A DNA stretch of 64,000 nt from Acidiphilium multivorum AIU301 (GTDB lineage Bacteria; Pseudomonadota; Alphaproteobacteria; Acetobacterales; Acetobacteraceae), in contig NC_015186.1 of assembly GCF_000202835.1 (NCBI RefSeq), positions 1,798,001 to 1,862,000 on the forward strand, given 5' to 3'. A program made the translations under genes and the position numbers. A model generated the notes under the pieces. It did no database searches. It saw only the letters and a list, made by a program, of their open reading frames with translations, and was not told the DNA's origin. Below are positions 10,477 through 18,071 of the stretch, in pieces. Every line of letters starts with the position of its first letter. Within the stretch, counting starts at the first letter, position 1.

Positions 10477-11784
10477 ATGGTGCAGGACCGCAGCCTGCGC
10501 ACGCGGCACCGGATTCACGAGGGTGCCGTCAGCGTTCTTGCCGAAGGTGGCGTCGCCGGCCTGACCCATCGGGCGGTGGCCGCCGCGGCCGGCGTGAGTC
10601 TCGCGGCGACGACATATCATTTCGATTCCAAAACCGACCTCATCGCCAGCGCCTCCCGCCATCTGATGAGCGGCTATCTCGATGCCTTCGCCCGGCTCGA
10701 ACGCCGTGTCAGCGCCGGGGAGGCGACCGGGCTTGCGCGGATCGACGATCTCGTCACCCGCGTCGTGCTCAACGCGCTCGGCCGCGAGCGGACACGCTCG
10801 CTCGCCTGGTGCGAACTCATCCTGCATGGCGGGCGCGGCGCCGAGGGGCGGCGCCTCGCGCAGGACTGGTACGCCAGGCTCGACGACATCTGGCACGCCA
10901 TCGGCGAGAATCTCGGCTTCGGGCTCGACCGCCGCGCCGCCCGCGCCACAATCGACCGCGCCATCGGCCTCACCTTCCTGCTCCACCCGCTCGGCCTCGA
11001 CCAGGAGGCGGCGCGCGACCTCATCGAGGGCCGGCTCGACCCCGCGCAACTCGGCCCGCCCGCCCCCGCGCCGGACGACGCGGCCGGACCGGCCACTGCG
11101 CGCCAGCGCGAGACCCGGGCGCGGATCGTGCAGGCGACGATCGACATTCTCGTCGAGTCCGGCGCGGGGGCGGTGAGCTGGGCCGCCATCGCCGAGCGCG
11201 CCGGCCTCGCCCGCAGCGGCCCGGCCTATTACTTCCCGGCGATCGGCGCCCTGCTCGCCACTGCGCAGGTGGCGCTGTTCGACCGGGCGAAGGCGCGCTA
11301 CCGCGCGGGCTTCGGCGCGATCGACCCCGCCGAGATCGACGAGATGCGGCTCGTCGATCTCACCACGGCGATCTGGTTTCGCGAGGTGCTGGAACATGCG
11401 CGCGAGGCGCTCGGCCATTACGCCGTGTTTCTCCGCGCCGCCCAGGCGCCCGGCGAGAGCGTGGCGCTGCGCGCGGCCATCGCGGCCACGCTGCGCGACC
11501 AGCACGGCGCCTGGCGCCGGCGGCTGGCGGCGATGGCCGCCGCACCGCCGCACCCCGCCGGCCCGCTCGCGGTGCAGGCCGTCTTCGTCGGCAAGCTGAT
11601 CCGCGCCGCCGCCACCGGGGCGGACACGGCGCTGCTCGCGCTGGCGCGGGAGGATTTCGCCGCCGCGATCGCCGGGGCGATCCGCCCGGAAAAACCGTAC
11701 GCTCATCCAAAACCGGCTTGCCAGCCGGGCCCGCCTGGCTTAGCTGAACAGAGAGAAGCGCCGCTTCGCGGCCCGGAACCATAA
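10477..11784 (+). CDS. double TetR-type transcriptional regulator
   Basis: At 435 residues this is twice the length of a normal TetR protein. It contains two DNA-binding domains: residues about 8-60 (VLAEGGVAGLTHRAVAAAAG, then TTYHFDSKTDLI) and about 212-265 (RETRARIVQATIDILVESG, AAIAERAGL, then PAYYFPAIGALL). Each is followed by an all-helical ligand-type region. A Pro/Ala-rich linker at about 192-208 joins the halves. It sits 18 bp after the acyl-CoA dehydrogenase and 12 bp before the SDR, in the same direction, so it probably controls this acyl-CoA cluster. The C-terminal tail after about 405 is low-complexity. No frameshift is needed for the fusion. Confidence 0.85.
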   Translation: MVQDRSLRTRHRIHEGAVSVLAEGGVAGLTHRAVAAAAGVSLAATTYHFDSKTDLIASASRHLMSGYLDAFARLERRVSAGEATGLARIDDLVTRVVLNALGRERTRSLAWCELILHGGRGAEGRRLAQDWYARLDDIWHAIGENLGFGLDRRAARATIDRAIGLTFLLHPLGLDQEAARDLIEGRLDPAQLGPPAPAPDDAAGPATARQRETRARIVQATIDILVESGAGAVSWAAIAERAGLARSGPAYYFPAIGALLATAQVALFDRAKARYRAGFGAIDPAEIDEMRLVDLTTAIWFREVLEHAREALGHYAVFLRAAQAPGESVALRAAIAATLRDQHGAWRRRLAAMAAAPPHPAGPLAVQAVFVGKLIRAAATGADTALLALAREDFAAAIAGAIRPEKPYAHPKPACQPGPPGLAEQREAPLRGPEP

Positions 11785-11796
11785 GGGAGGACCGGC

Positions 11797-12588
11797 ATGA
11801 TCGATCCGGCATCGCTGTTTTCGCTACAGGGCCGCGTCGCCCTCGTCACCGGCGGCTCGCGCGGCATCGGCCGGATGATCGCCGAGGGCTTCCTCGCCCA
11901 GGGCGCGCGGGTCTACATCTCGGCGCGCAAGGCGGAGCAGTGCCACGCGGCCGCCGCCGAACTCGGCCCCGACTGCATCGCCGTGCCGGCCGATATCTCG
12001 ACCGTCGAGGGCGCGCGCGCGCTGGCCGCGACCATCGCCGAACGCGAGCCGGCGCTCGACATCCTGGTGAACAACGCCGGTGCCGCCTGGGGCGCGCCGT
12101 TCGACAGCTTCCCCGAACATGGCTGGGACAAGGTGTTCGACGTCAACGTGAAGGCGCCGTTCTTCCTCACCCAGGCGCTGCACGGCGCGCTGAAGGCGGC
12201 GGCGCGGCCCGACCGCCCGGCCAAGGTGATCTGCGTCGGCTCGATCGACGGGCTGCGCGTCAACGCCTGGGAGACCTACAGCTACCAGGCCTCGAAAGCG
12301 GCGATCCATCACCTGATGCGGCGGATGGCGGCGCGGCTGATCCACGACAACATCGTCGCCAGCGCCATCGCCCCCGGCGCGTTCCCCTCCGAGATGAACC
12401 GCGCCGCCCGCGACCGGGGCGACAGGGTCGCCGCCGCGATTCCCGCCCGCCGCATCGGCCGCGCCGAGGACATGGCGGGTGCCGCGATCTATCTTGCCAG
12501 CCGCGCCGGCGATTATGTCGTCGGCCAGGTGCTCACCGTCGATGGCGGGCTCGTCGCCGCCAACCCGGTGGAGACGGCCGAACCCTGA
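11797..12588 (+). CDS. SDR family oxidoreductase (probable 3-hydroxyacyl-CoA dehydrogenase role)
   Basis: This 263-residue classical SDR has the cofactor motif TGGSRGIG at residues 18-25, the NNAG motif ([11 protein letters not shown]), and the catalytic YSYQASKAA (YxxxK). Its C-terminus [15 protein letters not shown] is typical of FabG-like enzymes. AGGGAGG precedes the start. Its place between the regulator and the thiolase suggests that it oxidises a 3-hydroxyacyl-CoA formed by the MaoC hydratase. The substrate is inferred only from context; the family also contains many other alcohol oxidoreductases. Confidence 0.88.
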   Translation: MIDPASLFSLQGRVALVTGGSRGIGRMIAEGFLAQGARVYISARKAEQCHAAAAELGPDCIAVPADISTVEGARALAATIAEREPALDILVNNAGAAWGAPFDSFPEHGWDKVFDVNVKAPFFLTQALHGALKAAARPDRPAKVICVGSIDGLRVNAWETYSYQASKAAIHHLMRRMAARLIHDNIVASAIAPGAFPSEMNRAARDRGDRVAAAIPARRIGRAEDMAGAAIYLASRAGDYVVGQVLTVDGGLVAANPVETAEP

Positions 12589-12628
12589 GGCCGCCCCATC
12601 CCTTTTTCCGCCAGAGGAGCGAACAGAC

Positions 12629-13801
12629 ATGCGTGACGCCGTGATCGTCTCGACCGCCAGAACCCCGATCGGCCGCGCCTATCGCGGCGCCTTCAACGCC
12701 ACCCCCGCCCCCACCCTCGCCGCCCACGCGCTGCGCGAGGCGGTGCGCCGCGCCGGGATCGACCCCGCCGAGATCGACGACTGCCTGATCGGCAGCGCCC
12801 TGCCCCAGGGCGGGCAGCACACGATCGGCCGCACCGCCGCGCTCCGCGCCGGCCTGCCCGTCACCGTGCCGGGCATGACGATGGACCGGCAATGCTCCTC
12901 CGGCCTGATGACCATCGCCACCGCGGCGAAGCAGGTCATCGTCGACCGGATGGACGTGGTGCTGGCCGGCGGCGTCGAATCGATCTCCACGGTGCAGACC
13001 GAGGCGATGCGGGTCGATCGCGATCCCGAACTCCTCGCCCTGCACGCCGACACCTACATGCCGATGATCGACACCGCCGAGGTGGTGGCGAAGCGCTACA
13101 ACGTCTCGCGCGAGGCGCAGGACGCCTACGCCCTGCAATCGCAGCTTCGCACCGCCAGCGCCCAGCAGGCCGGCCGGTTCGATGCCGAGATCATCCCCGT
13201 CACCGCGACCAAGACGGTGACGGACCGCGCCACCGGCGCCACCAGCCAGCAGACCGTCACCCTCGCCGCCGACGAGGGCAACCGGCCCGACACCACCGCC
13301 GAGGGCCTCGCCGGGCTCAAGCCGGTGCGCGAGGGCGGCTGCATCACCGCCGGCAATGCCAGCCAGCTCTCGGACGGCGCCTCGGCCTGCGTGGTGATGG
13401 AGGCGAAACTCGCCGAGAAGCGCGGCCTGCAGCCGCTCGGCCGCTATGTCGGCATGGCCGTCGCCGGCACCGAGCCGGACGAGATGGGCATCGGCCCGGT
13501 CTTCGCGGTGCCCAAGCTGCTCTCGCGCTTCGGCCTCGGCGTCGGCGATATCGGCCTGTGGGAGCTGAACGAGGCCTTCGCCGTGCAGGTGCTCTATTGC
13601 CGCGACCGTCTCGGCCTGCCGGACGAACTGCTCAACGTCGATGGCGGCTCGATCTCGATCGGCCATCCCTACGGCATGTCCGGCGCCCGCATGGTCGGCC
13701 ACGCGCTGATCGAGGGCAAGCGCCGCGGCGCGCGCCATGTGGTGGTGACGATGTGCGTCGGCGGCGGCATGGGCGCTGCCGGCCTGTTCGAGGTTCTGTG
13801 A
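12629..13801 (+). CDS. acetyl-CoA C-acyltransferase (thiolase)
   Basis: This 390-residue thiolase catalyses CoA-dependent cleavage of 3-ketoacyl-CoA (or the reverse condensation). The acyl-accepting cysteine is C89 in DRQCSSG, the catalytic histidine is H346 in GHPYGMSG, and the second cysteine is C376 in MCVGGGMG. Length and motifs are complete. The ATG at 12629 follows AGAGGAG at the right distance. The stop overlaps the GTG start of the downstream MaoC gene by 4 bp. Context suggests the final step of an acyl-CoA degradation spiral. Confidence 0.93.
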   Translation: MRDAVIVSTARTPIGRAYRGAFNATPAPTLAAHALREAVRRAGIDPAEIDDCLIGSALPQGGQHTIGRTAALRAGLPVTVPGMTMDRQCSSGLMTIATAAKQVIVDRMDVVLAGGVESISTVQTEAMRVDRDPELLALHADTYMPMIDTAEVVAKRYNVSREAQDAYALQSQLRTASAQQAGRFDAEIIPVTATKTVTDRATGATSQQTVTLAADEGNRPDTTAEGLAGLKPVREGGCITAGNASQLSDGASACVVMEAKLAEKRGLQPLGRYVGMAVAGTEPDEMGIGPVFAVPKLLSRFGLGVGDIGLWELNEAFAVQVLYCRDRLGLPDELLNVDGGSISIGHPYGMSGARMVGHALIEGKRRGARHVVVTMCVGGGMGAAGLFEVL

Positions 13802-14262
13802 GCGCCCCGGCGCTCACCCTCGCCGACTATCGCGCCCTGGTCGGCACCGAGGTCGGCTGTTCGGACTGGATCGAGGTCGGCCAGGCGCGGATCGACGCCT
13901 TCGCCGAGGTGACGGACGATGACCAGTTCATCCATGTCGATCCCGAACGCGCCCGCGAAACCCCGTTCGGCGGGACCATCGCGCACGGCTTCCTCACCCT
14001 CTCGCTGCTCAGCCGCATGGCGTACGACACGCTGCCGAGGCTCGCGGGGGTGGCGATGTCGGTGAATTACGGGATGAACAGCCTGCGCTTCCTCGCCCCG
14101 GTCCGCGCCGGGTCGCGCATCCGCGGCCGTTTCGCCCTCGCCGGTCTCGCCGAGAAGGGCGAGCGGCGCCTCCTGCTGACGCATGACGTGACGGTGGAGA
14201 TCGAGGACCAGCCGAAGCCGGCCCTGGTCGCGCAATGGCTCTCGATGCTCGCCCTCGCGTGA
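13798..14262 (+). CDS. MaoC family dehydratase/enoyl-CoA hydratase
   Basis: This 154-residue single hot-dog protein has the R-specific hydratase signature: the segment around [14 protein letters not shown] gives the Asp/His pair, followed by [10 protein letters not shown]. It starts at GTG 13798, giving a GTGA overlap with the thiolase stop, so translation is probably coupled. The likely reaction is hydration of a 2-enoyl-CoA, supplying the SDR encoded upstream. No ATG in the right place was seen. Confidence 0.88.
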   Translation: MSAPALTLADYRALVGTEVGCSDWIEVGQARIDAFAEVTDDDQFIHVDPERARETPFGGTIAHGFLTLSLLSRMAYDTLPRLAGVAMSVNYGMNSLRFLAPVRAGSRIRGRFALAGLAEKGERRLLLTHDVTVEIEDQPKPALVAQWLSMLALA

Positions 14263-14276
14263 TCGCCCGCGCTCTG

Positions 14277-14297
14277 GCCGGGGCCGCGCGCCCCGGC
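14277..14297 (+). terminator. possible terminator after the acyl-CoA cluster
   Basis: GCCGGGGC (14277-14284) and GCCCCGGC (14290-14297) form a perfect 8-bp stem with a 5-nt loop, 15 bp after the MaoC stop. There is no T-tract, so intrinsic termination is uncertain. Confidence 0.35.
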
Positions 14298-14346
14298 TAA
14301 CCTCCGCGCCTCGCCCGCCACGGGCTGAACCGTTCGGAGGTCCCTG

Positions 14347-15327
14347 ATGGAATACACGAAACTCGGCGCCACCGGCCTCGAGGTCTCGCGCATCTGCCTC
14401 GGCTGCATGAGCTTCGGCGTGCCCGATCGCGGCAACCACGCCTGGACGCTCGACGAGGCGAGCAGCCGCCCGATCATCCGCCGCGCGCTCGAAGCCGGCA
14501 TCAACTTCTTCGACACCGCCAATGTCTATTCCGACGGCACCAGCGAGGAAATCGTCGGCCGCGCCCTGCGCGACTACGCGCGGCGCGACGAGGTGGTGAT
14601 CGCGACCAAGGTCAACGGCCGCATGCGCCCCGGCCCGAACGGCGCCGGCCTGTCCCGCCGGGCGATCATGACCGAGATCGACAACAGCCTCCGCCGCCTC
14701 GGCACCGACCATGTCGATCTCTACCAGATCCACCGCTGGGACTATTCGACGCCGATCGAGGAAACGCTGGAGGCGCTGCACGACGTGGTGAAGGCGGGCA
14801 AGGCCCGCTATATCGGCGCCTCCTCGATGTTCGCCTGGCAATTCGCCACCGCGCTGGCCACCGCCGAGCGCCACGGCTGGACGCGCTTCGTCTCGATGCA
14901 GAACTACCTCAACCTGCTCTATCGCGAGGAGGAGCGCGAGATGCTGCCGCTCTGCCGCGCCGCCGGCGTCGGCGTGATCCCGTGGAGCCCGCTCGCCCGC
15001 GGCCGCCTCACCCGCGACTGGGACGACGCCACCGCCCGCGCCGAGACCGACGAATTCGGCAAGACCCTCTACGCCGCCACCGAGGCGGCCGACCGCAAGG
15101 TGGTCGAGGCCGTCGCCGCGATCGCCGCCGAACGCGGCCTCAAGCGCGCCCAGGTCGCCCTCGCCTGGGTGCTCTCGCGCCCCGGCGTCACCGCGCCCAT
15201 CGTCGGCGCCACCAAGCTCGCCCATCTGGAGGACGCGATCGAGGCGATCGGCGTCACCCTCGGCGCCGAGGAGATCGCCCGGCTCGAAGCCCCCTACGTG
15301 CCGCACGCGGTGGTCGGCTTCTCGTAA
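14347..15327 (+). CDS. aldo/keto reductase
   Basis: This 326-residue NADPH-dependent AKR has the start signature MEYTKLGATGLEVSRICLG and the active-site segment NFFDTANVYSDGTSEE (Asp and Tyr). The catalytic-type Lys is in IATKVNG and the His in YQIHRWD. The C-terminal cofactor region is APIVGATKLAHLEDA. It matches the YajO-like group of voltage-channel-beta-type AKRs, which reduce aldehydes and ketones of unknown physiological identity. GGAGG precedes the start. It is convergent with the HerA-like ATPase gene. Confidence 0.92.
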   Translation: MEYTKLGATGLEVSRICLGCMSFGVPDRGNHAWTLDEASSRPIIRRALEAGINFFDTANVYSDGTSEEIVGRALRDYARRDEVVIATKVNGRMRPGPNGAGLSRRAIMTEIDNSLRRLGTDHVDLYQIHRWDYSTPIEETLEALHDVVKAGKARYIGASSMFAWQFATALATAERHGWTRFVSMQNYLNLLYREEEREMLPLCRAAGVGVIPWSPLARGRLTRDWDDATARAETDEFGKTLYAATEAADRKVVEAVAAIAAERGLKRAQVALAWVLSRPGVTAPIVGATKLAHLEDAIEAIGVTLGAEEIARLEAPYVPHAVVGFS

Positions 15328-15369
15328 TCCGGACCGGCATCGGACGCGACGGACTCAGACGGGTCGAAA

Positions 15370-16866
15370 TCAGACGGGCAGCCTGTCCTCGGCGTCGGTC
15401 AGCCCCGGCGCCGTCGCCCAGGCGAGTTCCACCAGGGTGACGATGCGCCGCCCCGCCCCGTCGAGCTGGCAGACGATCAGCCCCTGCTCCTCCATATAGG
15501 CGAGCAGCCGCCGCGCCCGGCCGAGCGAGCGCGTGCCGTAGGCCCGCGCGATCGCCGGGTCGCCCGGGCAGGGCAGCCCGTCCCGCGCGGCGCGGGCGAG
15601 CATCAGGAAAATCCCCTGCATGTCCTCGGGCAGGATCGCGGCGCGGCCCAGCACGTCCTGCCACGCCGCATCCTCGGCCATCGCCGCACTGATCCCGGCC
15701 CGCGCCCGGGTCAGCATCCGCCGGAAGGCGGCAAGGTCGGGTGCGGCCGCGCCGAGCGCCTCGATCCGGCAGCGCACCAGGAAATCCTGATACAGCACGC
15801 CGACCGGCCGGAACCCCGCCTCCGGGTCGGCGAGGATCTCGGCGAGGATGCGCTCCAGCCGCGCCTGCCGCGCCGCCTGTTCCTCCGGGCTCTGCGGCGG
15901 CGGCACCTCGGCCCGGCTGTCCTCCACGGCCGGCCGCGCCGCCATCAGCTGGCTCAGCAGGTCGGGCGGCGGCGGCGCCGGGGCGCGGCGCGGCGGGCGC
16001 GATGCCTCGGGCGGCGGCGGGGCGAGGATCACGGTCTGCGCATCGGCGATCGCCGCCTCCGGCAGCGGCGTCAGCCGCGGCGTCACATGCCGCGCCTCGG
16101 TCTCGGTCGGGCCGATCCGGAGGGAGAGCGGCCGGCGCGACAGCGCCGGGCCGAGCGCGATGAAATGCCCCCGCTCCAGGTCGCGGAACGCCTCCGCCTG
16201 CCGCCGCTCCATGCCGAGCAGGTCGGCGGCGCGCGCCATGTCGATATCGAGGAAGGTGCGCCCCATCAGGAAGTTCGAGGCCTCGGCGGCGACGTTCTTG
16301 GCCAGCTTGGCGAGGCGCTGGGTGGCGATGATGCCGGCGAGCCCGCGCTTGCGGCCGCGGCACATCAGGTTGGTCATCGCCCCCAGCGAGAGCTTGCGCG
16401 CCTCGTCCGACACCTCGCCGGCGACGGCGGGGGCGAAAAGCTGCGCCTCGTCCACCACCACCAGCATCGGGTACCAGTGGTCGCGCGGCACCTCAAACAG
16501 CCCGCCGAGAAAGGCGGCGGCGCGGCGCATCTGGTTCTCGGCGTCGAGTCCCTCGAGGTTCAGCACGGTGGAGACGCGATGCACCCGCGCCCGCTCGCCG
16601 GCCAGTTGCAGCGCCGCCTCGGCATGCGCCTCGGCATCGATCACGAGATGCCCGAACCGCTCCGCGAGGGTGACGAAATCCCCCTCCGGATCGACGATCG
16701 TCTGCTGCACCCAGGCGGCGCTCTGCTCCAGCAGCCGGCGCAGCAGATGGGACTTGCCCGACCCGGAATTGCCCTGGACCAGCAGCCGCGTCGCCAGAAG
16801 TTCCTCAAGGTCGAGCATCGCCGGCGCCTGGCCGGCCGTCATCCCCATCTCGATCGCCACCGTCAT
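15370..16866 (-). CDS. HerA-like (DUF87-type) ATP-binding protein
   Basis: This 498-residue protein belongs to the FtsK/HerA P-loop superfamily. Walker A is GNSGSGKSH near residues 33-41, Walker B is MLVVVDEAQ, and the later ARGININE-containing segment MCRGRKRGLAGIIATQRLAKL is typical of HerA-like motors. A Pro-rich linker (about 285-325) separates the motor from a C-terminal helical/winged-helix-like part ending in a short beta segment. HerA proteins translocate DNA, usually with a NurA nuclease, but none is adjacent here. It is a single gene convergent with the aldo/keto reductase. The partner and role are unknown. Confidence 0.8.
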   Translation of the reverse strand: MTVAIEMGMTAGQAPAMLDLEELLATRLLVQGNSGSGKSHLLRRLLEQSAAWVQQTIVDPEGDFVTLAERFGHLVIDAEAHAEAALQLAGERARVHRVSTVLNLEGLDAENQMRRAAAFLGGLFEVPRDHWYPMLVVVDEAQLFAPAVAGEVSDEARKLSLGAMTNLMCRGRKRGLAGIIATQRLAKLAKNVAAEASNFLMGRTFLDIDMARAADLLGMERRQAEAFRDLERGHFIALGPALSRRPLSLRIGPTETEARHVTPRLTPLPEAAIADAQTVILAPPPPEASRPPRRAPAPPPPDLLSQLMAARPAVEDSRAEVPPPQSPEEQAARQARLERILAEILADPEAGFRPVGVLYQDFLVRCRIEALGAAAPDLAAFRRMLTRARAGISAAMAEDAAWQDVLGRAAILPEDMQGIFLMLARAARDGLPCPGDPAIARAYGTRSLGRARRLLAYMEEQGLIVCQLDGAGRRIVTLVELAWATAPGLTDAEDRLPV

Positions 16867-17204
16867 GTCCGACTCGCCGCCTCCTTCGCGCCCCGGGGCT
16901 TATCAACCCCGCGCCGCCGCGTCGAGCGTTTGCCCCGCCGCCGCCCGGCGCCGGATTGATGCGATTCGGGAATTATTTCGGCTCGGACGGAAAATGGAAA
17001 GGGTTTCTTAACTTTTGCCCGATATGTTCCACTTATGCATCAAAACGCCTAGATGCGTGCATCTGCTGGCTGGTAACCAGCACGCTACAGGCCGTGCAAA
17101 ATGCACGGGGACCGCGCCCGCCGCCGAAAAATGTCGTCGGCAACTCGGTGACTGCCGTGAGAGAGCGGCACCATCCCCCTATTCCGTTCGGCGCCGCGCC
17201 GCGT
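16867..17204. other. intergenic region with several small hairpins
   Basis: No gene is supported in this 338-bp gap between the HerA-like gene start and the end of the Crp/Fnr gene. It contains three compact hairpins: GATGC-GT-GCATC (about 17052-17063), GCTGGT-A-ACCAGC (about 17068-17080), and CCGTGCA-AAA-TGCACGG at 17092-17108. The upstream part, TTCTTAACTTTTGCCCGATATG, is relatively AT-rich and could be a promoter. A small RNA is possible but unproven. Confidence 0.4.
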
Positions 17205-17927
17205 TCAATCGTCGATCAGCGGATCGCGCGGGCAGACCGCCTCCAGCCCCGCCCAGTCGCGCACCCGCACCCGCGCGCCCTCCACCGTCAGCACCTCGCC
17301 GCTCAGCGCCGCGAAGGCCCGCGACAGGCTCTCCCGCGTCATCCCGAGTTCGGCGGCGATCATCCCCTTGTCGTAGGGCAGCTCGATCGTCCCGCCCCCG
17401 TCCGCCGGCCGCAGCGCCAGCAGCCAGGCGGCGAGTCGCTGCGTCGTCGTCCGCAGCTTGAGCATCTTCACCTGCCGCGTCATCCGCCGGAACTGCCGCG
17501 CGAGGCAGGCGATCACCGCCTGCGCCACCGCCGGCTCCGCCGCCGCCACGGCGCGGAACGTCACCGCCGGCACCAGCACCAGCCGGCACTCCGTCGCCGC
17601 CACCGCGCGCAGCAGATAGGGCGAATCCTCCAGCACCGCCGCCGGCAGCAGCAGGTCCGGCGCCCGCACCGTCTCCACCAGCATCTCCGCCCGCCCGCCG
17701 GCCGAGGCGGTCAGGTGCACGCGGCCCCCGCTCACGATCACCTGCGCCCCCGGCATCTCGCCCTGCTCGAAAATCCGCGTCCGCCGCGCGACCAGCATCG
17801 TCATCGCCGGGGCCGCGAGTCGCCGGCAAGCCGCCTCGTCGAGGCCCGGGAACAGCCGCGAATCGCGCAGCAGCGCCACGAGCTCCGGCGTGCCCGCGTC
17901 ATCGGTCATGTGCATGGTGGCGGACAT
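17205..17927 (-). CDS. Crp/Fnr family regulator of nitrate respiration
   Basis: This 240-residue protein has a cyclic-nucleotide-binding-like sensor domain (about 15-130), a dimer helix, and a C-terminal winged helix (TTTQRLAAWLLAL to MTRESLSRAF). The recognition helix keeps the E-x-x-S-R pattern that in FNR and DNR reads TTGAT half-sites. It lacks the N-terminal cysteine cluster of oxygen-sensing FNR, so it is more like the DNR/NNR group (NO or nitrate/nitrite signal). ATG 17927 is preferred because GGAGG lies 10 bases upstream; a start at 17990 would add 21 residues. It is divergent from narG, with a perfect FNR-type box between them, so it probably controls the nar operon and itself. Confidence 0.88.
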   Translation of the reverse strand: MSATMHMTDDAGTPELVALLRDSRLFPGLDEAACRRLAAPAMTMLVARRTRIFEQGEMPGAQVIVSGGRVHLTASAGGRAEMLVETVRAPDLLLPAAVLEDSPYLLRAVAATECRLVLVPAVTFRAVAAAEPAVAQAVIACLARQFRRMTRQVKMLKLRTTTQRLAAWLLALRPADGGGTIELPYDKGMIAAELGMTRESLSRAFAALSGEVLTVEGARVRVRDWAGLEAVCPRDPLIDD

Positions 17928-17995
17928 CTTCAGGCAACCTCCGGTAGATCGTTTCGCCGGATTACGCCGAGTTTCGGATGCCATCAACAATCTAT

Positions 17996-18009
17996 TTGAT
18001 CGAAATCAA
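17996..18009. promoter_or_regulatory. FNR/DNR-type binding site
   Basis: TTGATCGAAATCAA is a perfect TTGAT-N4-ATCAA palindrome. It is centred 69 bp before the narG start and 75 bp before the divergent Crp/Fnr regulator start, so it could serve both genes. The adjacent regulator has the matching recognition helix. Confidence 0.88.
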
Positions 18010-18071
18010 ATCCGCCATTGACCCTTTCGGGTAACGTTTCCGTCAGATCGCATCACGGACGGATCCCGCAC

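Noticed and set aside
16956-17999. Plus-strand frame across the Crp/Fnr gene and the gap before it
   Set aside because: Its translation is Arg/His/Pro-rich and it is antisense to a well-supported regulator with a ribosome binding site.
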